A stretch of DNA of 64,000 bases from Zantedeschia hybrid cultivar (Eukaryota > Streptophyta > Magnoliopsida > Alismatales > Araceae). Each line of letters starts with the position of its first letter. Positions within the stretch are counted from its first letter, which is position 1. The stretch covers positions 70,210,456-70,274,455 of the forward strand of contig JARZZO010000001.1 in NCBI GenBank assembly GCA_030544215.1. Reading direction: 5' to 3'. The translations under genes and the position numbers were made by a program. The notes beneath the pieces were generated by a model that was not told the origin of the DNA, ran no database searches, and was given only the letters and a program-made list of their open reading frames with translations. Positions 38,201-50,200 of the stretch are shown here, piece after piece.

Positions 38201-41200
38201 TGCCGGTTCAATTTTTGTAATGCCGAAAAGTGATGTCGGGACCTGGGAAACCTATTAAATATGTCGTGATGTTTTTCTGGACATATGCTTTGAGGAGTCC
38301 TTACCCCAAGTGGAGTTTGAATTAATAATATACTAAGAGATATAATGCTGTACTCTTCAATATTACATCGTCCATGCCTCCCTGATGACCTATATGAGCA
38401 CCTATAAGCCTGTGAATTTTGTCCCGTCCTCTCACTTTCTTCCAAATGCTAACTAAACTTACAACTTCTTGAAACATTTTCAAGATCCTTAATTCTGCTT
38501 TGCATTTTGGAAAACTTTTTTGGTGTAAGCGAGATTGCATCTCTAACTCCAATTCAGAGTAAATTTCCTTATGTGTTTTTTTTTTGTATTTCATTAGCGT
38601 TTATAATCTAATATAATTGCATACTTTTATCTTGAGCCGTCTGCTTCAGTTTGTGGTCAAATTTATTTTCTTGGTTTTATGAGCAGTGGGTTTTGATTGA
38701 GTATTTGAGTTTTTAACGACTGAGGACTTCTGATGGTGGATAGAAAAGAATCCTTGTTAATCTATATGCTTTCTTCAATTCTTTGTAATGGCCTTTCTTC
38801 TTTGTTTTCATTGCTTTTTATTAGCCACAATTGAAAATTTTGTTACAACTCTCAACTCTCAATATACTTGTACTTACGAGCAGTTTCCACATAGGGATTT
38901 AGGTTTTGGGGGTTTAAAGAAGCAAGTTCCATGGTTTAACACCTTTTTCTTAGTGGAGCACAACTTTACTAAGCACAACTTTACTCATCCCTGTATTTTA
39001 TTTTTTATTTTTTTGGAAGGTGACATAAAGTCACATTCATTCCAGAAGATAAGAGAAAACAGTACAACCACTGAAGACATCGGCTGATGAAAGAAGAATG
39101 TTTCTTGGAACCCCCATACTTTGTAGATGTTATTATTGGAAATCAATTCAAAATGTCCATTGGAAGAATATGCACTTTTGCACTGATAAGCTGATGTAAA
39201 TTCAAAATATCAATTGGAAGAATTTGCCTTGTTCCACCAACAGGCTGTGGCTTGGTTGGCATGGGGTGGGAAGGTTTTGGGGGAAGAACTCATGTTTGAT
39301 CCTGAGCATAGTTGTCAATCCCATCCCGTCCCGGCCGGGACGTCCCGTCCCAGTGAGAGAGCGGGATGGGACATTTTCTGGTCTGTCCCAGTACCTATCC
39401 TGGCCCGTCCCAGTCTGTCCCGGCCTTTCCCAACTGGAATTTGTATTTTTACATAAGATTTTCCTAAGTACTTAAGCTCCTTGTAAATTTATTTTGGGGG
39501 GTTCATTTGATGAATATACTCATTTATAAAACCCATAAATTTGTCCTCAATGCTTCTATTGCATTAATTTTGTGTTATTTATATATTTATATGTTTATTT
39601 TTATATTATTTATTGTATACGTATGTCTTATATTTGTTGGTATATGTATGGAAAAAATTTCGGGACGGGACACCGGAATAGTCCGGGACACCAGGACGTC
39701 CCATCCCAATAGAAAAATGGGACAGGGACCGGGACGGGATTGACAACTATGATTCTTGAGTGAGGGTTGCTTAAATTTCCGTGGAAACCCTCTACCACTG
39801 CAGGAGCCTCAGAAAAGGACCATGCACCTTTCCTTTATTCTCTGGCATATCTGTAAGATTTGTTAAATGGTCTTATTGTGTTCTTGAGTTAGTTGAGGTT
39901 CTGTGGGGATCAGAAAGACGATGTTGTCCTTTTTCTTTGTCTAGAACTCGGGTTAACAATTGATGAAAAAGGGGAGAGAATGTTGCCAATTAACGTTAGA
40001 AAGGAAATGTTGTCCTTTTTCATATATCTCAGCTTCGTTTCTAAGGGGTTGGAGAGAAGAGATCTCGGTAGAATCTCGGGAGATCGGGCCAAAATCCTGG
40101 AACATATATGTACAATAACAATATGTATATATGATTCATATGTACATATATACATATGTATATGTATATATATACACACACATAAGTACATGTATATGAT
40201 GTATGCGTATAATCATGTACGTCATGTATATGATATAGACATAAAATTTTCTCAAGATGGTCCCGAGAAAAGTTTGAGAATGCTTGAGAATGTCTGAGAT
40301 CTCGCGAGATTGCCCGAGATTGTTGTTTACAGGCACTTTTAGGGTTTCATTTCTCAGACACCTCCCAAAACTGAGAATCTTGCGAGATCTCACGAGATTG
40401 CATCATTGCATTCCATGGAAGTGGGGAAAATGCTGTTGAGTAACACTTTTAGGGAGTTGTAAATAAAGCATGTGTCCACTCATAGATTTCCTTCTTTTCC
40501 CCGTCTCAATAACTCTTTCTCTTTCTCTATATTATAAATGAGGAGGGCAGATATAGAGTTGTTTTTTGAGAAGTGGTTAGAGTGTGTCTTAGCATTAAAT
40601 AAATGTCAACCAGGGAATACAATCCTTGGGGGAGAAGATCATATTGAGAGAGAATTTGATCCGTTTATAAAGAGAATTCCATATCAGCTTTGTCTATGAA
40701 CACCGTAGAAGTTGAAGACATCAATAATCCTTTCCAGACCTGCTCCCAAGAAAACCCCAAAAGACTGCTAGTTTTGGAGTAAGAACTAGCCAGAAAAAAA
40801 CAGGAACAACAGAGGAAACAAAAAAACACCAGAAATTTATCTATCCTAACTAACCAAACAAGGAGTGAGGAGCTCAAAAAGGAACTGCTGTATACTATAT
40901 AACTAATCATTTTTGCCAAAACATGGCAGGTATGGGATTGCTACAAGGAGGCATTTAAATGTACTGTATAATAAAAAGGGGGGATTGTGTTGATCAATAT
41001 ACAAGCCTTGTGAGGCTTTGGGTATCAGAGATGCTTGGAAAGTTTGATGGGGGAGCTTGAAAAAGAGCTTTACTCATCTCTTCCAATTATTCGTGTTGTT
41101 GTGTTCAATTGCACTAGTGCTACTTTCTCTAAAAAGTACTCATTTAATTTTCCCCTTACTTTTACAAGTTCAAGGTGTTGTATAGTCTGTCAGTTATTCT

Positions 41201-44200
41201 TGCCAGTGTTTTCTTAGAAACACGGTGTTCAGACTTCTAATTATTTGTAGGAACCTGATGTCTTTGAGTCTTTTCCCTGATTTCTTAAGTTCTTCTCACA
41301 TGTTATGTTTATCTAATTTATACTCTCTTTTCATCAGAGAGTAGAGTGCCAGCAGGCTGTCACAGCTTAGAATTCGTAGATATTTGTCAAAACAAATGCA
41401 ATAATTCCAAGGTGTGCAGGATCGGTCGGGATTGGATGGCATTGGCTTATCCGATCAGAAATCGGCTGGACCGTTCCGATCCTGAGCCCCAACCCAGCGA
41501 GCTGGGACCGAGATCGGTCAGATCGGCTGGGATCGGTCGGATTGGCTGATCTGGTGCCTGGATCGGCCGAGATCGGCCGATCCAGGGTTCTAACGGCTAG
41601 TTTTGAACTAGCCGTTGGGAACCCATTCTTCTAAGTCCCTTCAACAGCATGTAAATCCCCCCTCCCACCCTTGCTCTCCCTCATTCATACAAACTCTCAT
41701 TTCTCTCTCTCTCTCTCTCTCTCTCAATAAAATCTCATTTTCTCTCTCTCTCAGCTCTCATATTCTTTCAAATTCAAAGCTCTCTTGCTCTCCAAAGCTT
41801 TCTAAGGGACGGACGGACAGACTACATCAATTTTTTTCATCATTTTTTTTCTCTAACATTTTTCTCTTTTTATTATTATTATTTTCTCTCTCTAAGATTT
41901 TAATCTCTTTTTAACACATCTCTTCTCTCTACTTTGTGTCTCTCTATCATTATTTCTTATTTTTTCTAACATATCTCTCTCTTAATTTTTTTCATCGTTA
42001 ACTTTCTCTCTAATTTTTTCCTCTCTTTAACCATTTTTCTTTCTACTTATTTTTCTCTCTACCTATTTTTTTTCTTTGTATCTTTTTTGTCTCTGTCTTT
42101 CTTTCTCATTATCTCTATCAAGATATGATATCTTGCTCTCTTTTTTTTCTATTTTTCTCATTTCTCACCATCTTTCTCTCTCTATCATTCTCTCTCTCTC
42201 TCGCTCAATATTTTTTTTCCTTTATAGATGTCGACTTTGGAGCAAAATGAGGTCACATCTGTCACTTCTCGTGATGACCCGGGATGGAACCATTGCACCG
42301 TCGTGGACATGACTTCACGAAAGGTCAAATGCAACTAATGCAGTCGAATTATTACTTGGGGAGTCTTTTGTCTAAAGCAACATATGAAGGGGTGTTAAAG
42401 GAGAAATGAAGGCTTGCACTGTTGCACTCTTAAAGGTGAAGAATCAATTCAAAAATTACCTACGAAAAAAAGAGATGGAAAGAGGAGCAACATCAACGAT
42501 GAGAGGTCAAATTAGGGAGGAAAGGACACGTCCATCAGGTCAAGATATTCATATTTATCTTCCGGAAGATAGATCTCGGGAGGGAGTCATAGACCCTATT
42601 AGAAGGAGGTCCACTACATTTAAAGACTTTCCTCGAGGTAAGACATATACACTTCCTTGATTTCAAATTTTCAATTGGTTATCTATACTTCATCTCGGTT
42701 AAATTGGTCTCAAATCGTCTTTTTTATTTATTTAAAAAAAGATGATTTGCGTCGAGTCATGGAGGAAAGCAGAAGATTTTTTGCTGAGGAGGATGTGTAT
42801 GGACGCACGGGTCGACACGTTGGGCAAGGGAGGGGGTTCGGACAGGGGTTTAATGAGGAGGAAATTCATGGCTTAATTAGGAACAATGACCTTAGAGTGG
42901 GTCTTATAGATGCTTTCATAACAAGGCGGAGGGATAGACAACCATCGATAACGGTTGCCATGAAGAATATGAGGTTATGCAAGGAGAAGATTGGCCGTGC
43001 TATTTTGAGATGGTTTATTTATAACAATGTACCGGCCAATGCTGCAAAGGGTCTTTATTGGGAGGACATGATTGAGACTATTGGAGATGTGGGTAAGGGT
43101 ATTCCTAGACCAACTCCCAAGGAGATATATAACACTTACCTTCCTCAAGAGGTAAGTAATCTCAAAGAGTATGTTTAGTCATTCGAGCAAATTTGGGATG
43201 AAAGAGTTGCACAATAATGACAGATGGTTGGACATGTGAGTACCTTGGATTAGTTTAACATATTTAGATTAATAGATTATATTTTTTAGTTAACTGAGAC
43301 ATTCTCTATAACATTATTTGAATAAGGATAACGAGAAGAAGTATGTTCAATTTCTTTGTATACTGTCAAGCCGGGCCTATATTTTGGAAGTCCGTTGATG
43401 CTAATGGAGAGGTAAAGAATGTTGAATATCTTTTCAAGTTAATTGATGACATTGTGGAGTAGGTGGGAGAAGATCGGGTAGTATAAATTGTAATATATAA
43501 TGCAGCTTCATATAAAGCTATTGGCCAAATGTTGATGGGGAAGATGCCACATCTATGTTGGGTTCCTTGCTCTGCTCACTCCTTAGATTGATGCTAGAAG
43601 ATATTAGGAATGATGCAAAAATGGTTGCGACAGTAAAGTCAGTTCAATTCATCACATCCTATATCTACAACCACAATTACGTGCTCATGTTGATGCGTGA
43701 ACACACCGAACAGAGAGTTAGTATGCCCTAGGGTAACTCATTTTGCCTCCACGTACATTTCCTTAGAGAGTCTACAGTCGCAAAAAGCGCTCCTTGAAGC
43801 AGATGATTTCAAGCACAAGATGGGAGGATTAGATGACAAGACACGCGAAGCATAACGCTAGGGACAAGGGAAGTAGGTTGATGACTTGATTGAGAGCCGA
43901 TACTATTGGAAGGATATAAAGATAATTTTGAACGTAGTTGAACCTCTTGTGTGGGTTCTGAGGATGACATATGGTAATAAGAAGGCCACAATGGGATATT
44001 TATATGAAGCTATGGACCGTGCGAAAGAAGACATTGTCAAGGCCAACAAAAATACGTACACAAAGTGGTGGGATACTATAGATGCAAGATGAGATAGGAC
44101 ACTCCACCATGACTTGCATACAACATGCAACAAAACAAGTCATTCCATATTACTCGGCATTTTTTTTTCTATAATTTATATTTCCTTATTAATTTTATTT

Positions 44201-47200
44201 TCATTTTTTTTATGTCATTTTTTCAACTCAAGATACCAATATAGCTCTGCTACTCAACATTTGCCCAATGATGAAGAAGTACTCCATGAGACTCAAAATG
44301 TGATTCAGCGTATGTTGCATGATGAGGATCGAGCTATCATAGCATGCAACAACATGCATGACTATAGGCTTCGGTCACTACATTTTGATACTTATCGTGC
44401 TCAATGGACAGTCATGTTGTGATGCGGGACAGGAGAGGGGTTAGACCGGAAGTAGAGAGAAGAGAGGGGTTGGAGGAGAAGAAGACTAGGGTTCCCGTCC
44501 CGTCTCGGGAGAAAACACGCAACGGCGGCTCGTCATTTCAAATTTCTTCTTCAATGCTTTCCCACGAGGGGATACAGGACAATATATAGACTATTCAAAG
44601 AAACCCTAATATGAAAATTACTAAACTACCCCTAGGACTCCGAAAATAACTAAAAAATATGGGAAAATTACATGTAAATTAAAAGACTCCAAATGGACCC
44701 CTAATGGGCCAACTAAACTGCACATTGGGCCTTTGACCCCATTCCAGCCGTTCCTGGATCCCCATCATTCTCCCCTGGTTCGAAAAAATTCGTCCTCGAA
44801 TTTTAAAATGAGTCAATATCCATGGGAGAATGATGGTAGCATGTTCGGAAAACAACACCGATGACCCATGAACCATCGCGCGCATGAATGCTCCAACCTG
44901 AGGAGAAAATTGTGCCTCGACGTCGCTCCATATGTGGTCAAAATCATGCAAACTGATGACATCTTTAACGACCTTCGGTTGATCGACTACATCTTCCAGT
45001 AGCGGTTCTGTCTTCGGCCCATTCCCTTTAGTGGGGAAGAGGTCATTATCTGCTATAGGCGTCACTGATTCGACCTCCCCCAAATATTCATCTTCTAGGA
45101 CTGGATCGGCCACATAGTGCACCTCCTTCATTTGATTTTCATACTCCTCAAGCATCGTTGGGTCGGCCTCATAGACAACATCTTTTGGCTTGGTCAGCTT
45201 GGCCAGCATGACAGAAATCTTCTGAAGCTCACTCCTCATCTGGGACTTCTCGCGCTCCCAATCAACTGCTTGTTGAAACCTCTCTCGATCCTGATAAGTG
45301 GCATTGAGAATAAGAAAGGGTGCCTGGTATTCCTCAGGTTGTATTAGACAATCTCGTCCAGTATGATCAATCACAACTTGCCGCTCGTCTATCCATTCTC
45401 TACCCAAACCGATATACGAGCCATGGGGTATAACCTTGCACCATGCATCATCATAATACCTGACGGCTCGGGAAGTACTGCTGCTCCTTAAGAGATGGAA
45501 AAATGGCACATAGACTTGATTTCTAGAGACCCTTACGTAGTCCGTGTGGGAGATAGAATCTACAATAGATTGTGAAATGACGTTGCCGAACGACGTTGCC
45601 TCAAGATACACCCGAGTTTTCACGGAATTGGGTAGCTCTACCTCAAAACTAAAATCCATGATGATAAAACGTACCACTGGCCAAAGAAATGATGGACGAG
45701 GTCCGCCTCACTGCAAGGATGCCAACGATACGATCGGCACAAGAATCGGAGCTCAAATCATCATCCTCGATATGCGTGCAAAAAGTGACACGCAAAACGA
45801 GGTAAGCGGGCACTAGCTGCTGCGAAATCTGTACGCTGGGATGGTGGCACGCAAATCGAGGCAACTTGGGTTGGCCTCGGGATGCACGTTCCGGGTCTTC
45901 GGTATGCGTGCAGAGGTGGCATGCAAAACGAGGCAAATTTGAGCACAACACACTGGATCCGAGTTGGCCTCGTCAAGACGGATCCGACGGTGCGAACGGT
46001 GCACAAATCGGAATCCGGAGAGACCTCGAACGGCGCGCCCGAGTGTCCTCGTAAAGCGTGCAAGTGTGGCACGCAAAACGAGATGCTGCTGTCAGGCGGG
46101 ACGTACAGCGAGGTCGGCCTCGCCAATACGAACCCAACGACGCTAGCGGCTCGCAAATCGGAGCACCGCTGAGTCTGTGGCACTGGCGGTGCGATAAGAT
46201 TGCAAGTGCACCACCTGAGTGCACTGGTTCGGATCAGAAGTAGGGCTGAAGAGGCAGGGTGGCTCGAGCCGTTGGGGCTTGGGTTCGGACCCTGGCTCGA
46301 ACCAAGGCTGGAATCCGGTTGAACCGGCTGGTGTAGTGGGCTTGGGCCCTTCTTGATCGGACCGGCTGGGTTAGACCCGGTTTGACCGCCCGTCTTGATC
46401 GGACCGGCTCAAGCCTGACCGCCCGTCTTCTTCGGCTCGCCCTCCCCCCAAACCCTAACAGGGAGCAGAGAGAGAGAGAGCAGGAGGAAGGGGAAGGCAG
46501 CGGCGCCCGAGCGCGGCGGCGACGGCGGCGGAGCGGGCGGCTGGCGACGACGGCAGCTAAGGGGCCCGTCGATGCTCACGGCGGGAGCGGGCGGCTGGCG
46601 ACGCAGACTGGTTGCGACGGCGCTGGCGGGGAAGACGGCGACGCCTCCGGCAGTGGCGGCGGCGGTGGGAGCATGCAGGTACTCCGACGACTCTCCCCTC
46701 CTCTTCTTCGTCTTCTCCTTCTTTCCTCTCCAGCCCCAAATCGAACCAGAGGGGAGGTGGCCGAGAGAGGGCGTGGTTACCTTCGGAGGGGAAGCTAGCC
46801 GGAGAGGTCTCGGAAACAGCCACCGGCGCCGGAGAAGACGATAGCTTCAGGACTTTGCACCGCCATACATGCCTCGGCTCGCCGGGATGGGGTTGTTCTC
46901 CAGAATCTGCGTGCGGCGGTGGCGTTCGGGTCCTGTGACCGCTGAAGAAACCCGCGGGTTGGCGTGGAGGTCCACCAGGCGCGTGAAGAGGGCCGACGGC
47001 GAGGCACTGCGGGAGGGCCGTTCAGGCCGGGATGCTGCGGGACGGGAGCGCGCGGGGAGTCTCCGGTCGGGACCGACTGCGGCGGGCGGCTCGCTGGAGG
47101 ACCCGCTGGGGTGGGGGAAGACCGCGTGGGGTCTGCGTCGTGCGGGGTTGCCGTGGACAGGACCGGTGGTTTGTTGCCGATGGGGAGGGTACCTGCGGAT

Positions 47201-50200
47201 GGCCGTCGGGCCTGGGTTGCAGGGAAGGGCCACGCAGAGAGGGTTCACGCACAGAGAGAGAGAGAGGAGGAAGAAGACAAGGGGGAGAGGAAGGCTTCAT
47301 GCCCGAAGCACACATGCAGGCATCCATGGCAGGAATCGAGCTTGGGCTCTGATACCAAATTGATGCGGGACAGGAGAGGGGGTAGACCGGAAGTAGAGAG
47401 AAGAGAGGGGTTGGAGGAGAAGAAGACTAGGGTTCCCGTCCCGTCTCGGGAGAAAACACGCAACGGCGGCTCGTCATTTCAAATTTCTTCTTCAATGCTT
47501 TCCCACGAGGGGATACAGGACAATATATAGACTCTTCAAAGAAACCCTAATATGAAAATTACTAAACTACCCCTAGGACTTCGAAAATAACTAAAAAACA
47601 TGGAAAAATTACATGTAAATTAAAAGACTCCAAATGGACCCCTAATGGGCCAACTAAACTGCACATTGGGCCTTTGACCCCATTCCAGCCGTTCCTGGAT
47701 CCCCATCATGTTGCTTTCACTAGATATTTGTACATAACTAATATTTTTAAGAAATAATTATCAATTCCATAATTTAGAATGCTAATCGTTGGTTGGATCA
47801 TGGAATTACAGCTAACTGGTGGATGGTTCATGGGAAGGTTCCAGGTTACGAAGATCTTGCGTATGTTGCCATATGTGTATTGAGCCAAACTACCTCCTCC
47901 TCTGACTGTGAGATAAATTGGTCCACATTTAGCTTAATACACACCATGTAAAGGAATCGATTAAGCTCAACTAGATTGGAGCAATTGGTCTTTTGTCACT
48001 ACAACATGCGCTTGAAACTAAAGAATTTTCAAAGAATTCAAGGGAAGCAAAGAGAAGAAGCATGATGGAGAGATGAAGTTGCTGGCCGACCGGTGCAAGC
48101 AGAACAAGAAGTTGAGGAACCGATCGATGTGGATGAGATATTTGAGGAGTAGAATCCACTTCATGCATGTGTGGATGTAAAGAATGTTTTGGGTCCATCA
48201 GAGTTTGACCCAAATGATCGGTTATGGGCAGAAAGAGAATTGGATGGCGTCCCCTTGTCCGTAGAGTTCTAATTTTCACCTTCTTCAAAATGACAAAAGA
48301 AATCCACCCTACAAAGTTCATTTAAGGGTAAGGATAAGAGAGTAACAACTCTTTTATATATTGTAGATTTAGAAACTATACAAGAGGAGGAGTCAGACAA
48401 GACACCGGAGCCGAGCGACAAAGTCGTTTATTAATCTTTAGACTACTCTACTTCGACGACGAGTACCCCTGACGATGACGATGATGATCTACATGGAAGT
48501 CAAGGTGGATCCCTGCAAGAGCGGTCATCTTGAGGATGTGGATCAACTCAACAGAGTGAAGCTTCTCTAATTACTTTCACAGAGGAGCAGCAATTTACAC
48601 ATGTTACGTGGGATGATGATCATTCCACCATGTTGGCCAAGGACACATCAGCAAGAGATAAGGGTAAAGGGAAGCAACAACAAGAGTTCCTGAGAAGAGC
48701 AAGAGAAATATCAAACTAGTACACTCAAAAGCATTCGTCCTCTCAAGTTCTATTAGAGGGTTATGGTCCTTATGGATATCTAGCCAGGTATTACCAATAT
48801 CTACCACCTTATGATGCATCGAGTCAGTTAGGAGGATATCCCACTTATCCTCCAAACTTAAATGCTTCCTTTTATCAATCCTCAGGAGGATCTTATTATG
48901 GGCCAGAGACATAAGGATGGATACTGGTGACAATCATTTATAGTAACATAGGTGAATATAATCGGTTTCTACAGGAATATCAACAATAGTACCAAGTTTA
49001 TACGTCTTTGGTCGATTATGTGCACCATTTATATAGCACATACAATGTAAAGTTAGAATAAATGTATGTCTAGTTGTCTACAATATCTTTGTGTCGAGTA
49101 ATACTTGCTGCAATGTCCCTGCGTGCTGCACGCAGTGGCATTGCAGTGGGTAAACAATTTTCTTTTTTGGTCGGCCATGAGGGCCCTAACTGTCCGTACA
49201 ATGCAATGTCCGATCGGACAACGCAAAAAAATCTGGGAAAAAAAAATTGAGCCCAATGAACAGTAAAAAAAGAGAGCGAGTAATTTTTCAGATTTTTTTT
49301 GGGTCGTCCAATTGGGCATTGCACTGTACAGACGATTAGGGCACCTCGGGGCCGACCTAAAAAAAAAAAAAAAAAAAAAACCCACTGCAATGCCCCTACG
49401 TGCTGTTGCAACCAGTATTACTTCTTTGTGTTTATTTTTTTTTTACTATCATGTAATACTTAAGGGTAAGGTTTATGATCCCCCTATGTATTCAAGTTTT
49501 TTTCAAAGTTAATAAAATTTCAAGGGCATATTCGAGGTCTTAGATAAGTTTCGTGTAAATATTTTTTGTATTTTTTTTTAAATTTTAGACCTATTTTTTA
49601 TTTTTCATATTTTTTCTTCTATTTCTTCTCTTTTTTTAATTTTTTTTTTTGGATCGGCCAGACCGGTCTGGATCGGTCCGGAATTGGATCGGATCGGCTG
49701 ATCCCCTCGAGTCTGGACTGATCCGAGTCTGATCCCCGTGTTGGCCTACCTTGAATAATTCTGGTATCATCTAGAGACATATTATTGTTGCCACATATGT
49801 TCAAGTAGTAGTAAATAAATATGCCACTCTATGCAAATGGTGCTAGTAAAGTAGTTGAGCTATTGAATTGCGGCGTGGATGGGTAAAATAAGAATTATGA
49901 GGGAATCAACCAAAGATGAAACTTAAGGAAAGTAACTCTTGTATGGGATTTTTTTGCATTATTTTGTGATTGAGTAGTTTTGTTCTTTCATTCAAAATAT
50001 TCACTGTTCATTGGCAGAGGTGGATCATTCGTTCTGGTTCTGGATTTTTACTTCCCACTGACCTATGTTCAAGAGCTAAAGATTGACCTGATGTAAGCAT
50101 ACAGCACCTGTGGAGAGATGCTTTTTTGGATGGATGCCGATCACATGACTTCAGTGGATCATAGTTATTTTCTCAGGTCATTTAGTAACTTTCATGTGGT

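Larger units (their letters stand above)
42228..48530 (+). pseudogene. hAT transposase, broken (BED finger to hATC dimerisation domain)
   Basis: The frame opens with ATG at 42228 (MSTLEQNEV). It soon shows a BED-type zinc finger remnant (DPGWNHCTVVDMTSRKVKCN, an in-frame stop, CSRIITWGVF, LKQH). Later segments include DDLRRVMEES to YNTYLPQE (about 42741-43150), with a likely intron at 42637-42740. A DUF659-like and catalytic-region stretch follows (SYIYNHNY, MREHTEQ, DDLIESRYYWKDIKIILNVV) to about 44410. After the retrotransposon come WWLMVHGKVPGYEDLAYVAI, LSQTTSSSDCEINWSTF and LVFCHYNMRLK (about 47790-48020), the hATC domain. There are multiple stops and at least one frameshift. No functional protein is expected. 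Confidence 0.85.
41408..49753 (+). mobile_element. hAT transposon with inactivated transposase, VDAC intron 3
   Basis: The flanks AATAATTC at 41400-41407 and 49754-49761 are a perfect 8-bp target duplication, the hallmark of hAT elements. The ends are CAAGGTGTGC and, inverted, CAAGGTAGGC. Both subterminal regions (about 41420-41590 and 49650-49735) are packed with GATCGG words in both orientations, likely transposase binding sites. A broken transposase lies between (42228 to about 48270). The element is interrupted by an LTR retrotransposon (44420-47708), without which it would be about 5.05 kb, and by a Mutator-type MITE (49096-49423). This is a full-length but dead autonomous copy. Confidence 0.88.

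Noticed and set aside
47346..47357. tRNA-related sequence
   Set aside because: The match to initiator tRNA-Met is only the primer-binding site of the retrotransposon; no cloverleaf is present.
46382..47530. Plus-strand frames up to 188 codons in the LTR element
   Set aside because: Composition-driven, mutually overlapping, and some run into the LTR; no recognisable domain.
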